NCBI GenBank assembly: GCA_021292165.1
Contig: CM037876.1
Coordinates: 37,930,575-37,994,574 of the forward strand
Reading direction: 5' to 3'
DNA: 64,000 nt
From: Shinisaurus crocodilurus
Lineage: Eukaryota; Chordata; Lepidosauria; Squamata; Shinisauridae
Both the position numbers and the translations under genes were made by a program. Under the pieces are notes generated by a model that did no database searches, was not told the DNA's origin, and was given only the letters and a program-made list of their open reading frames with translations. This document shows positions 54,062-64,000 of this stretch, in pieces (the stretch's first letter is position 1; every line of letters begins with the position of its first letter).

Positions 54062-54280
54062 ACATAAGAACCGTCCTGCTGGATCAACCCAAAGGTCCAT
54101 CTTGTCCAGCATCCTGTTCCTGATAGTGAGCAACCCGTTGCTTCCAGGAACCCCACAAGCAGGGCTTGAAGGCAATAGCCCTTTCCTGTTGTTGCTCCTC
54201 TGCAATGTTGCTTCTGAATCTGGAGGCTCCATTTAGCTACTATGACTAGCAGCTTTGGATAGACTTACCCTTCATATTGC
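54062..54280 (-). mobile_element. CR1 3' UTR fragment
   Basis: ACATAAGAACCGTCCTGCTG, CATCTTGTCCAGCATCCTG, CCCACAAGCAGGGC and TTGCTTCTGAATCTGGAGG are the complemented TTCTTATG-type CR1 terminus. Confidence 0.75.
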
Positions 54281-54327
54281 ATCAAGGGGTAACACATATG
54301 GAAAGAGGCAAAAGAGCCACGTCTATG

Positions 54328-54758
54328 TAGGGATTGGGAAGCAATTTGCCCTTTCAAATCCACTGTGGACACCAAAACTCCATCCTCCTTCAAAATTTGC
54401 ACTTCTCTGAATGTTGCAATGGAGTTCTCCAATAAAAAAATGTGTACCAAACTCTGTATATATATTGGGGGAAATCATCTGTGTGTTTTTTAAAAAAACA
54501 ACATTATATTAGGAGACTTGCTTGCAGGAAAATTGTATATTAGGCAAAAACACATACAAAAAATGCATATATGGAGACAAATTTGCACAAAAATGCTTAG
54601 GCATTTTTGTGTAAATTTTAAAAACAAAATTCTCAAAGTTTGGGACAAACTGAACTTAAGACGGGATAAATTCTCAAAGTTTGAGGCAAATCGAAGTTAA
54701 GATTGGAAAAATGAGAAATACAGAGAGAAACTAGGATTGACAGATTCAATCATCCCTA
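54328..54758. mobile_element. hAT-like element (32374 family)
   Basis: Begins TAGGGATTGGGAA and ends ATCATCCCTA. CTCTGAATGTTGCAATGG and GGAGTTCTCC align with GAATGTTGAGATCCAGTTCTC in the 32374 copy (shown in part). Flanks CGTCTATG and TGCCAATG match only 5 of 8. Confidence 0.5.
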
Positions 54759-54847
54759 TGCCAATGTCGCTTTGCCACCAAAATATGCAGCTTCTTCCAG
54801 TCCCAGCCCCAACATCGACACATTAGGTATGGATCCCTGCATGGGGG

Positions 54848-54883
54848 AAGCCTATGTGCATAGATCTCTATGCACATAGGCTT
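54848..54883. repeat. Perfect hairpin, 16-bp arms
   Basis: AAGCCTATGTGCATAG, a 4-base loop ATCT, then the exact complement. Similar unpaired words (GGGGAAGCCTATGCGCA) occur at about 60073, so it may be the tip of an interspersed element. Confidence 0.9.
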
Positions 54884-54946
54884 GCCCAGGATTTGGAGCT
54901 CTGTGCAATCAAGGTTTGAGTTCAGGATGCTCAAGGATTTTGTTCG

Positions 54947-55171
54947 GCCAGTGTGGTGTAGTGGTGAGAATGTTGGACTGGGACTCGGGAGATCCGGGTT
55001 CTAGTCCCCGCTCGGCCATGAAACTCACTGGGTGACTTTGGGCCAGTCACTGACTCTCAGCCTAACCTACCTCACAGGGTTGTTGTGAGGATAAAATGGA
55101 GAGGAGGAGGAGGAAGATTATGTAAGCCGCCTTGGGTTCCTTGCAGGAAAAAAGGCAGGGTGTAAATATAA

Positions 55172-55202
<31 letters not shown>

Positions 55203-55203
55203 A
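54947..55203 (+). mobile_element. Sauria-type SINE, full length
   Basis: Starts GCCAGTGTGGTGTAGTGG, carries GGGTTCTAGTCCC and the full family body, and ends in about ten ATAA units. It lies against the left edge of the next hAT-like copy. Confidence 0.88.
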
Positions 55204-55229
55204 TTTCAAAGCAAACCAACCTGATCTGT

Positions 55230-55562
55230 ACCTTGAACACTAATGCATGGATCAGAATGCAGTTTTCTTTTGGATTTCACACTTCCTTGAATTTTGCAAT
55301 GCAGTTCTTGGCTCAAAAAACATACCACAGTGCATATAATTGTGAGTATTTTAGGACAAAATGCCTTTAGAAAAGCATAACTTTAAGAGAAAATATTTAG
55401 AAATACCTCTTTTGTGAGGAAATACATTCAAAAATATGTATTTAGATATGAATTTTCATGCAGATTTTCTTTGTTTTTAAACTGCAGATTAACGCAGAAA
55501 TGGGATGGAATGGACTAATGAACCTGATATGAACCAGAAATAGACTGATCACGCCATCCCTA
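55230..55562. mobile_element. hAT-like element (32374 family), 5' part lost
   Basis: CCTTGAATTTTGCAATGCAG, CTTTAAGAGAAAATATTTAG, TTAACGCAGAAATGGGATGG and the end CGCCATCCCTA follow the 32374 copy in order. It acts as an uninterrupted reference for that nested copy. Confidence 0.6.
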
Positions 55563-55933
55563 GCTAAGGTTGTTTGTTTGTTTGTTTGTTTTTGCTGCCC
55601 CTGCAAGTGATGGCAGCAGCAGCAAATGTGTCAGCAGCCTGGCCACCATTTTGCATTGTCTATAATGTCCCAGACCTAGCATCATTCCAGGTCACTGTGG
55701 AGAGACATGGTGGCTGCCACACACAAAAATATTTTTTAAAAAAAATGATGGAGAATATGTTGAGAAAATTCTGCAGAGTGGCCCTTCCCTTTCTAGGGGG
55801 CTGAGAAAAAGGAAAATCTCAGAAAATTTCTCAGAAAAATGATGAGAGAGAGAGAGAGAGAAATATAAAAAAGATGCCTTATTATTCTCCCATGCTCTGT
55901 TAGCATTAAGCACCAGTGTCCAACATATAAGCT

Positions 55934-55969
<36 letters not shown>

Positions 55970-56724
55970 CTTATTGATATTTTGACACTTCTGTTATTTG
56001 CCTCTCTGTTCCCAAAAAGTGAAACTTACTATCCTCATTGAGCTGATGATGAACAAATCGATATAAATAAAATAATGTCTTCTAGAGTTCAAGCCAAACC
56101 TAAGCAGTGTTTTTGAGGTTCCAGAGGTTACTCTGACTGCTTTTCTTCCAGAGCAATTTTCAATTTGATGAGCCTCTGCACTCTCACATCCAGGAAGAGA
56201 GCAGAAGAGGTACTATGCTGTGAGAGAAGCTGATTTTTGTCTTCCCAGATGTTTTCATGTGCCCAAAAGTTGTTAAGAAAAATCAGCTCTAGTGAGATTT
56301 TCATCCCAGTTCTTCAAACATAAGAAGTAGGGATAAGATTCAGATCAGTTTCTTCAGTCTGAATCTATGATGGTTTTTGAAGTTCACCCTTCGGTATAAG
56401 ACAGACACTGTTGGCTTACTGGTTATCAAAGTAAAAGGAATTGCTTTTCTGGGTATAAATTGAAGAACTGAGAGCCCAAAAGTGAAGCAGTGGTTTGTTT
56501 TTTTAAAGAAAGGTTTCTAGTCCTTATGGTTATAAAACCATTGCCGCAAAATTAGCATCAAGGTCAAGGACGCCAGAGGAAGAAGCCTAAACTGGATGTT
56601 TTTCAATTCCTATATATCAGGATTCTTAGAAAGACAGACAGACAATTGCAAAGAGGTTCAACTCAGGACAAGTTTTATAAAAAGTGCTGACTTTCTTAAG
56701 ACTCCAAAAATCCATATTAACAGC
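55563..56724. other. No gene seen
   Basis: Contains (TTTG)n at 55570-55590, (GA)n at 55843-55861 and (TG)n at 55936-55964. A short frame at 55574-55804 has no recognised family. Confidence 0.4.
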
Positions 56725-56895
56725 GCTATCCTTTTAAAGTTTGGGGCTTATTCCCTAGTAACTGTGTTTAAGATTGCAGCCCTATGGTGTGACTCAAAGC
56801 TCATTTACCTGGGCATAAATTCTGTGATTGAAAGCTTGTTTACCTGGGAGTGAACCCTGTTGAACCCAGTGGGATTTATTTCAGATTGGGCTACA
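56725..56895. repeat. Diverged CAATCC/CAATGGG-type palindromic repeat
   Basis: AGATTGCAGCCCTATG, then a doubled TTACCTGGG segment (TCATTTACCTGGGCATAAAT and GTTTACCTGGGAGTGAA) and CCCAGTGGGATTTATTT, resembles the 30565 repeat. Confidence 0.45.
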
Positions 56896-57961
56896 CACAC
56901 ACTATTCTCCCCCTGCCCCATGAGGAACTAAAAGTAAAAAAAAAAAAAAATATTATCTGCCGTTGTTACTATTAATAATAATTAATAAATTATTATTAAT
57001 AATTATTGTTGCTATTATTGTGTTGCTATTCTGTTCAGCCAGTGGCCTTCCTTCCTACAATGGATTCACTTCCCCCTTTGCTTTAATGTTCTCTTTTGAT
57101 GCAAGTTATGGATACCCCATGGGTCCTGTTCATAAAAAAATATTTTTCGAGCAACATTCTAGCAAATGCTATTAGCTGTACAAGTGTAGAACATGTTTGT
57201 ATTTGATAGAATATGCAGTTCGTTTAATCACATTTCCATTAAGCAGAAGTAGGAATTGCTTGCTTATCTAGGGAATTCATAATTCCAGTGGAGAACAAGA
57301 TGAAAAGGAGGCACTACAGTAGAAAATATGCATATTCAGTAAACATAAAAGAGAACCTTGTTATTCAAAGAGAAGAGCACAAACTGCAAAGCTAAAGTGG
57401 GAGTAAATGGCACACTATTAAACTACAAATCATGAATTAATTTACTTACAACCTCATCCTCACGAGCTGGCAAAGTTGATGAAAGGCATCCCAGTGGTAG
57501 CACAAACCACAGAAGGGACTCTTTGCACAGGTATTGTAAAGCATTCCAGAAATAATTGTAAGGCTTGTATGAGGAGTTGCCACCAGCAGACCCTGAGAGA
57601 AAATCACATATAACTTAAGCCACAGTAAATTTGTTAGGTTTTAAGGTGTTCAGGGCTCTTGGCTCTTTTTGTTACAATGGACTGGCATGGCAATGCCTCT
57701 GGGATGCATGGAAAGTGAACTCATCAACACAGTGCTATGGTAGGAAAAGCTGCAGTGAGTAAAATTCTTCCTTCTCTGCAACTCTTAAAGGCATGGCAGC
57801 TCTCCCAAAGCTTGGACCTGACAACAGTATGGTGTTTCTTCCTTGATTTCTGTTGTCCTGCCTCCTGCACCACCATTTCTTACAAAAGCTATCGACACCA
57901 GTGATAGTCCTAAGGCCTAGAAGAGGAGTCTTGAGAAAAAGCCTAGAGGCTGAAGGTGCTC
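56896..57961. other. No gene seen
   Basis: Contains an A run at 56937-56950 and an AT-only palindrome of TAATAAT words at 56968-57015. The rest is unassigned and AT-rich. Confidence 0.45.
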
Positions 57962-58145
57962 TGCTTTCTTAAGAACATGGATCAGACCTAGGGGCCATCT
58001 CATCCAGCATCCTAAACGTGGAGCTTCCATTGGCTATCAGGGCTAACAGCCATTGTTTATGGAACTATCCTCCATGAAATTGTCCAGTCCAGTAGCCATC
58101 CCCACATCATATTCCTTATATATTGTGGCAAGGGGCTTTTAGGTA
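57962..58145 (-). mobile_element. CR1 3' UTR fragment
   Basis: CATGGATCAGACCTAGGG, CATCTCATCCAGCATCC, GGCTAACAGCCATTG and CATCCCCACATCATATTCC are a worn complemented CR1 terminus. Confidence 0.55.
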
Positions 58146-58286
58146 CTGTGCTGGATGGCTCTGCATCCATCTGGCGAGCGTTTCCTACTGCTACAGTCAT
58201 AGAAACTAAGGTCTGCAATACAACATCTAAAACTGCCCTTTTCAGGTCTTTTCATTCATTCCCCTCCATGTATAAACACATGAAAG

Positions 58287-58750
58287 TAGGGTGGCTACTT
58301 CTGCATTGCCAAAATACAGGAAATCAATGCATCAACAAAAAAGGACAAAACTAGATTTGCATAACATTTGCATATACTTATTTATTAATGCAGGTGCAAT
58401 TTTAGACATAATTACTATAATTTGACTAGAAATTAGGGTAGCCACTTACAGATCACCAAAAAAGAAGAAATGTGTTGCCCAAAGAGAGGGAACAGATTTA
58501 CATAAAATTTGCATGCGCTGATTTATATGTATAGATGCAAAAGTACAATACATCTCACCATAGTGGGGAAGACTATGATGACCAGGTGAATTGTGTGCCT
58601 GCTCAGTCAGTCTGCTGTCCAGGTGCTAGTTGTGGATGAGCAACTTTTGCTCTGCTTTGTTATAGTTCTTTATCTTTAAACCGGACATGGACTGGGCAAC
58701 CCTTCAAATACAGGACTATCCTATGTAAAGTAGGACACATGGCCACCCTA
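58287..58750 (+). mobile_element. hAT-type non-autonomous element, 464 bp, intact ends
   Basis: Ends TAGGGTGGCTACTTCTGC and, complemented, TAGGGTGGCCATGTGTCC. Flanks CATGAAAG (58279-58286) and CATGGAGG (58751-58758) match at 6 of 8. A second TAGGGTAGCCACTT near 58436 may be an internal end. Reference copy for the fragments at 5310, 39416 and 40933. Confidence 0.7.
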
Positions 58751-58758
58751 CATGGAGG

Positions 58759-59283
58759 GGGACCATGCAAGAAAGTCGTGTGCAGGCAGGCTCCCCTTTT
58801 CAGATGTCCCCCTGACTACCGGGGCTACATGAGGTGCCCAACATCAGGGATGGGTCAACAGAGGTGGTCACGTTCCCTCTTCCACACATTTATTTTATGA
58901 GTGAAGTGGCTTAGGGTTAAGCTAGGATCTCACACTCCTTTTGATTTTCCCTTGAAAATGAATGGAGATTTACCTGCAAGGCAATGTGTTCAGGATCAGT
59001 CTATAATAAGGCTATTCAGCAAAATAGTGATTTCAGTGTAGTAGAGAAATGAATGTTTGCAAGATTATAGGTGAAAGGAGATGTAGCTTGGATCAGACTC
59101 GTATAGCTTGTGAGCTGGCAAACAAACACTGAAGCCCATCAGCCATGAGCTGGGCCCTGTGGTGTGCCCAACGATCTCCCTGTTTTTGCAATCCCAGGCA
59201 GGTAAAAAAAAAACACCTAGGAAGTGTATTGAAGAACCTCAGGCTTGGCAGCCAAATCCAGCCTTCCTGGTTTCCCCAGAAGG
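58759..59283. other. No gene seen
   Basis: Unassigned sequence before the minisatellite. Confidence 0.4.
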
Positions 59284-59353
59284 CCCCACCCCCTTCATCT
59301 GGCCCCACCCCCTTCATCTGGCCCCACCCCCTTCATCTGGCCCCACCCCCTTC
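59284..59353. repeat. 19-bp minisatellite
   Basis: CCCCACCCCCTTCATCTGG in three perfect units plus a partial fourth. The strand is C-rich throughout. Confidence 0.95.
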
Positions 59354-59615
59354 CACCTACCACCAATCATTTGGTGGTTTCCCAGCTTTGGTGCAGTTTT
59401 TTCCCCATTCAAAAAAGTTGAAATGCCTCTCCCAAGGCTTAGTTACGGGTGGTAAGAGCTTTAAGATACAATATGCTGGTATTTTTTGTATTTGTGGCCC
59501 TGCCTCTTTTGGCTTTGGCCCCACCCCTTTTGCCTTCAGCCCTGCCCACACAGCTCCCGAGAGCTTCTCCAAAATGAAATTTGACCCTTGGGTTGAAAGA
59601 GGTTCAACACCCCTG
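59354..59615 (-). mobile_element. hAT-type element, one end visible
   Basis: On the minus strand it starts CAGGGGTGTTGAACC, then TCTTTCAACCCAAGGGTC, a typical hAT terminus. The other end was not found; the minisatellite may be internal to it. Confidence 0.5.
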
Positions 59616-62298
59616 CCCTACATGAATCCCACGACTGATGGGCTATGTCCAGCTTGGCAGGTTAGATGTTGTACAGGCCCAACTTGGCAAAACTTAGCAT
59701 TTCAAAATAATCTGCCACCATTCCCCCGCTGCCCCCAGAAGGGCTCCTTTGCCTCTGAACGGCAAATAAGACTCAACAGATGCAGCTTTCTCCCTTGCCC
59801 TAATCATGCAGCAACAGAGGAACTGACACGCTGAATTCCTGTCCATCATGCAGTTGTTAGAGATGCAAAACATCTGCAAGGAAATAAATAGATGGTGACC
59901 CTGTTCTAAAAGAAGACTTTATATTATCCCCCTTCACATTAATTGCATGAAGGAGGCTCCACACATAGAAAGAGTGTAACGGTGCCACTATCAACCTCCT
60001 TGATGTCCCAATGGTTCCTTGGCCCTGCCCTTGAGCCTGATGTCTGTACATTGAATGTGGACATCTGCAGTGGGGAAGCCTATGCGCAAAGATGTTGGGG
60101 CAGGACCAAGGAAGCCACACAATATTGGGGGCAGGGCTAGCAGTGTGGCTCCGGTGCTCTTTCCATGCATGGAGGAGATTAACACATGAAGGGGCCTATC
60201 ACGTTTGGATAATCTGTCTGGATTCCATTGGTTCCTCCAGTGCAACTGATTTGGCTTCATCAAAGCTGCTTCGTAATGGCATATCTCCATTTGCAATCAA
60301 AACAGAGGAATTCCCTGTCATTCCTCAGCTATCCTTTTTGGTTGCACAGCATCCTGTACAGGGAATTTGAATCCCTTTGCATTCTACGGGAAATGCATTC
60401 TTGGCTGTGTGACTAATTTTCCAGATAACCAACACTGATTTAACTGAGTGATGGGTTGAGGAGAGAGAGAAAGAGAAGGCAGAATTACAATGCATCATCA
60501 TCTGTTCAGGTCATTCAGTGTTCCACAGGTTTAATCAGGCTTTCTTCATCCTCCATTACACTCATTAGGTCCTGTTAGGCTAGTGCTCAGAGTTGATCTG
60601 TATCTTGGTAAAGACTATTGTGGATGATTAACTGTAATTACCAGTAATGGCCCCATCTCTGCTTGGAGGAGGCTGATGATGCCATCATCGTGTGCAGGCA
60701 TCTGTTCTGCGGTGAACAAGCTCAGTCTATTTTCCCCTTTAGTTATTCATGTTTGAACCCACAGGTTGCTATCTGTGTGGGCTCCCCCCCCCCCCGCACA
60801 GCTAAACCCATGTTTAGATATTACGAATTGATGGGTGTGTGTGTGTGTGTGTGTGTGTGTGTAGGACAATAAAAAAGAAGTTCATGGTGCAGAAAACAGT
60901 AAAATTAAGAAAGCAATCAAGGGGATTGGGTGATCTTTATAATTGTGCTGAATGCTTTCAAGGCTGCGTTTTTCTTTTCATTTCATTTCATTATTTATTT
61001 TTGCTTTAGGTATTTTGTAGAGAACTGCCATGATTTTTAAGATAGGCATTATGGCCATAAACACAATCTAGGCAAATTAAATGGCTTTTAAATAACTAGG
61101 GTCATAATCCAGCCAAAGTTAAGTTCCCCTTAATGATGGCATCACAGAATGTTCTCTAATTTCCCCAACACACACACAATATTCATGATACCAATCAGGT
61201 CCTTTGCACTTACTTTAGAGTACAAATGTCTGCTGTCTGTTTGTGTTTTTTATTTTTAAAGACAGAGCTGGTAGTGACAACTTTAAAGTAACATGCAGTT
61301 TGGGCTTTATTCTGTTCCATTGCATTCATGCCATTTGGATGCTGTTTGGTGTCCTTTTGTCTCCCTGACAGCTGCTGTTTCTTGACACCATTTACCTTCT
61401 TCTTCTTCACCAGAAATGTCCTAAGATTCATTTAACCACACTCCTGTTTACGTCAGTCACCAAAACCAATTGGATTAATCTTGCTTATGAGTATCTGTGA
61501 TGTCATCACGACAGATGTAGCATCATGATATCATGGACCAAAAAACTTGTCACCACGGTAGGGCTGATGTGGCCCTGTGGGCCAAGGGCAGTGAGGACAA
61601 AGGAGAAGGCAAAATCACTGAGACAAACGGCACTGGAAGAACGCAAACATTTTTGAGAGTGCTGAAAACTGCCAAAAATGGGAGCTCTTCTCAACGCAAA
61701 TGGAAATAAACACAGAACAGAGCAAGTAGTTTCAGCTCTCAGCCCTACTTTTAAGTCCCATTGACTTAAGTGGAAGTGATTTAAGTAAATGCTTAATCCT
61801 GTAATATAAATCAACGGGACGTAAAGATGCTTACGTCTGTCTGGATCGTGCCTATTGGTTTTAACGGGAGAATTAAACACATGCATAATTCTGTTTCATT
61901 GATTTGAGACTCAATTGCAGCTGATTTGTGCCCCATTCTAAACATTACTTACTCAACATTACTCAAATGAACAGCTCTGCAGCATGTCTCCAGTTTCATT
62001 GATTCCAGTCCTTGGGTGAATACTGTTGTACATTTTGAACATATAGGCTTCTCTCTGTATAAAGGACACCATCATTTAAAGATTGTAGATTTGGCTGGCC
62101 TGTGTGAAATTCTAGTATTTGAACCAACAAACTGAGGCTTAACTAAAACAAGTATAAGATTGCATCAATGGTTACAGTTGGTGAGTTGGTTTACAAATTC
62201 GGTTCCTGACTTGTGAACACAATTATATGATGGGCTGTTTTTGTCACAATTCAAAATCAGATATTCGACATGTGAATTTGAGACTGAATGTAGTCTAA
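59616..62298. other. Mostly unique DNA, no gene
   Basis: 60000-60170 has short inverted words and may be a decayed MITE. 60440-60720 is repeat-free with several TAATTA- and GATTA-like cores. 61735-61930 holds weak CCCATTGACTTAAGTGG repeats. A 126-codon minus-strand frame at 61506-61886 is unrecognised. Confidence 0.4.
60835..60863. repeat. (GT)n microsatellite
   Basis: About 14 uninterrupted GT units. Confidence 0.95.
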
Positions 62299-62410
62299 GG
62301 GTGCAATCCTATGCAATTTTAGACAGAAAAAAGGCCTACAACTATGCTGGCTGGGGCATGCTTGGAGTTGTAGGCCTTTTTTCTGTCTAAACTTGCATAG
62401 GATTGTGCCC
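62299..62410. mobile_element. 112-bp Harbinger-like hairpin MITE, intact
   Basis: GGGTGCAATCCTATGCAA at the left is inverted at the right as TTGCATAGGATTGTGCCC; the two arms pair almost perfectly around the loop TATGCTGGCTGGGGCATGCT. TAA flanks both sides (62296-62298 and 62411-62413). Relatives lie at 29000 and, as a fragment, at 988. Confidence 0.8.
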
Positions 62411-62444
62411 TAAATCTCTTCAGTTGAGCATAGGTGACAATATT

Positions 62445-62545
62445 AATTATTATTTTATTGCCTTTGTATCCCACCCTTCCCCAAAGGAGCTTAGGGGAGT
62501 TGGTTGTACATGGTTCCTCCACCCATTTTATCCTTACAACAATTC
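62445..62545 (-). mobile_element. SINE 3' fragment, second Sauria-like subfamily
   Basis: TTATTGCCTTTGTATCCCACC, CCAAAGGAGCTTAGGGG and TTTTATCCTTACAACAATTC (first shortened: GCCTTTGTATCCCACC) are the complemented SINE body, closest to the copy at 11815. Confidence 0.55.
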
Positions 62546-63288
62546 TGTGTGGCCAGGCTTGTTCTTTTGAATTACTGTAATAGGGAGCGCGTGCACGCAC
62601 ACACAGAGTACTTAAAATGGCCTTTCCTTCTAACAATGAAAGGTAGGGTTTTTTATATACTAAATGGTAAGTTCTCTCACACTTTTTTCTTTCTTTCTGT
62701 ATTCTCACAAATGCACCTCTGTTGAGCTTTTATGACATTGGAGAAGGATGTTTTGCAGGTGGAGTCCTGCTATCCAGCAGGGCAGCCATTCAAAGAAGCA
62801 TTCAGAAGGAGAATCTCCTGAGTGAGACAGGCACTGCTGTCTAAAATAATTTACATGTTCAAGGGCCAGACAGACACAGAACACAGCTTTAAAGCATTTA
62901 GAAGTACAATACTGGATTTCACCCAAAGTCTTGCTTTGTCTTTCTTTTTATGAAGAGGAGCAAATATATATAGGGGAGGGGGGAAGAATCATTACTCTCT
63001 AAGAAGTTTTTTGCATTTTATCCTGACTAAGCTTTTATTCATACTTGGCTTTCACCAATGTATCATTAGTGCATAATGTGTTAAGCACCAGATTAAATGA
63101 AATTGAACTTTGAAGGGCTTTTTTTTTCCCTCCTCCGTTTTTTTCTGCCTCTATGGTGTCATAATAGCATAGAAGAAGCTGCAATCTTCAGATCATTTAC
63201 TCCAGGTTAGTCCCATTGGCTTTAGTAGGATGGCTTTAGAGTACTTTTTTGAAGGATTGTCATCCCAGTTGCTGCAGTGGGAAAAGCT
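62546..63288. other. No gene seen
   Basis: Unassigned; T run at 63119-63128. Confidence 0.4.
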
Positions 63289-63362
63289 TCATAGAATCAT
63301 AGAATCATAGAAAAGTAGAGTTGGAAGGGGCCTGGCTACAAGGCCATCGAGTCCAACCCCCT
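63289..63362 (-). mobile_element. ATTCTATG-type CR1 3' end (or CR1-tailed SINE)
   Basis: CATAGAATCATAGAATCATAG, GAGTTGGAAGGGGCCTGG and ATCGAGTCCAACCCCCTG (first shortened: CATAGAATCATAGAATC) are the complemented terminus shared by CR1 and the 5S-headed SINEs. With no head present, the two cannot be told apart. Confidence 0.7.
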
Positions 63363-63885
63363 GAGAGGTTTTGCCCATAAGGAAAGGTTGCAACATTGGG
63401 GGCTTTTTCATTATGTAAATGGGGATGTGATAGAGGTTTATAAGAGTATGCATGGTATGGCGAAAGTAGATAGATATTTTTTTCTCTCTCATAAGACTAG
63501 AATCCAGAGTCATCCAATGAAACTGAATGGTGGGAGATTCAGGATGGACAAAAGGAAGGACTTCTTCACACAGCACATAGTTCAACCATGGAATTCACTA
63601 CCGCAACATGTAGTGGTGTTCACCAATTTAGATGGCTTTAAAAGGGGATTGGTTAAATTCATGGAGAATAAGGATATCAGTGCCTATGATACCTCCAGGA
63701 TCAGAGGTAGTATGCATCTAAAAACCACTTGTAGGAAACAACAATAGGGAAGGGCTATTGCCCTCCTGCTTGTGGTCATGCAATAGGCATCTTTTTGGCC
63801 CCTGTGAGAAACAGGATGCTAGGAAAGTAGGCCTTTTGTTTGATCCAACAGAGCTCTTTTTATGTTCTTATGTTAACAGCAGAGC
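63363..63885 (+). mobile_element. CR1-type LINE ORF2 C-terminus and 3' UTR
   Basis: The best preserved CR1 coding remnant here: a 119-codon open frame (63388-63747) reads KSMHGMAKVDRYFF, SHPMKLNGGRF, DKRKDFFTQHIV, PWNSLPQ and NLDGFKRG, the ORF2 C-terminus. The UTR then ends with GATCCAACAGAGCTC and TTATGTTCTTATG. It lacks endonuclease and reverse transcriptase domains, so it is inactive. Confidence 0.8.
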
Positions 63886-64000
63886 TTTGCTCATAGATTT
63901 GCAGGTAATTTCCAGCTGGATAAATTAATACATACTTTCTGTCCTTTACAACAATGCAGTGCTACCCAACTGTGTCCCAGCAAAGTATAATAAATATGTA
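63886..64000. other. Unassigned end of window
   Basis: No feature recognised in the last 115 bases. Confidence 0.4.

Noticed and set aside
59145..59834. 229-codon open frame
   Set aside because: It crosses a 19-bp minisatellite (19 is not a multiple of 3, but the C-rich units lack stops) and a hAT end. There is no family resemblance.

Overview
This window looks like non-coding chromosomal DNA from a squamate reptile, probably a lizard. The evidence is the repeat content: Sauria-type tRNA-derived SINEs, CR1 and L2-type LINE fragments of both polarities, 5S-headed SINEs with CR1 tails, many short hAT-type and Harbinger-like non-autonomous DNA transposons, two solo LTRs, and abundant (CA)n, (GA)n, (GAAT)n and (AAT)n microsatellites. 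I see no intact host protein-coding gene, no rRNA or tRNA gene, no CRISPR array and no operon. Nearly all longer open frames fall in transposons, minisatellites or GC-rich repeat arrays. The only coding similarity I recognise is to the C-terminal parts of CR1 and L2-type ORF2 proteins, and every copy is decayed.

Layout. Bases 1-1740: an L2-type LINE split by a CpG-rich fold-back element, then a Harbinger-like element carrying a SINE. 1740-5110: mostly unique AT-rich DNA; 3850-5110 is the best candidate for a conserved regulatory block. 5130-8600: LINE tails, a hAT fragment, a SINE and a short hAT MITE. 10.8-15.2 kb: CR1, hAT MITE, tRNA-SINE, 5S-SINE, then an L2 copy with a nested Harbinger-like element. 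15.3-16.7 kb: a 1.35 kb hAT element with a perfect 8-bp target duplication. 17.2-19.0 kb: two hAT MITEs and a SINE. 19.8-21.8 kb: a three-level nest, CR1 > hAT > CpG-rich hAT. 22-27 kb: mostly unique. 27.3-29.6 kb: solo LTR, CR1, L2 and two Harbinger-like elements. 32.4-33.1 kb: a hAT element holding a MITE and an L2 fragment. 36.0-37.1 kb: an L2 copy split by a second solo LTR. 37-43 kb: LTR-like, SINE, L2, hAT and a 399-bp fold-back element. 46-50 kb: L2, a tRNA-headed SINE and CR1. 52-59.6 kb: dense repeats. 60-64 kb: sparse repeats ending in CR1.

The elements have recognisable dependencies. CR1-type machinery can explain the 5S-headed SINEs, which share the CR1 3' end. Missing hAT and Harbinger transposases, encoded elsewhere, can explain the many non-autonomous elements. 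I did not find a new multi-gene biological system. The most interesting items are the 5S/CR1 chimeric SINE family, the CpG-rich fold-back element with paired ETS-like and NRF1-like motifs, and the nested insertions that give a relative order of transposon activity. All family names come from recognition by eye, since no library search was possible; boundaries without a stated target duplication are approximate.
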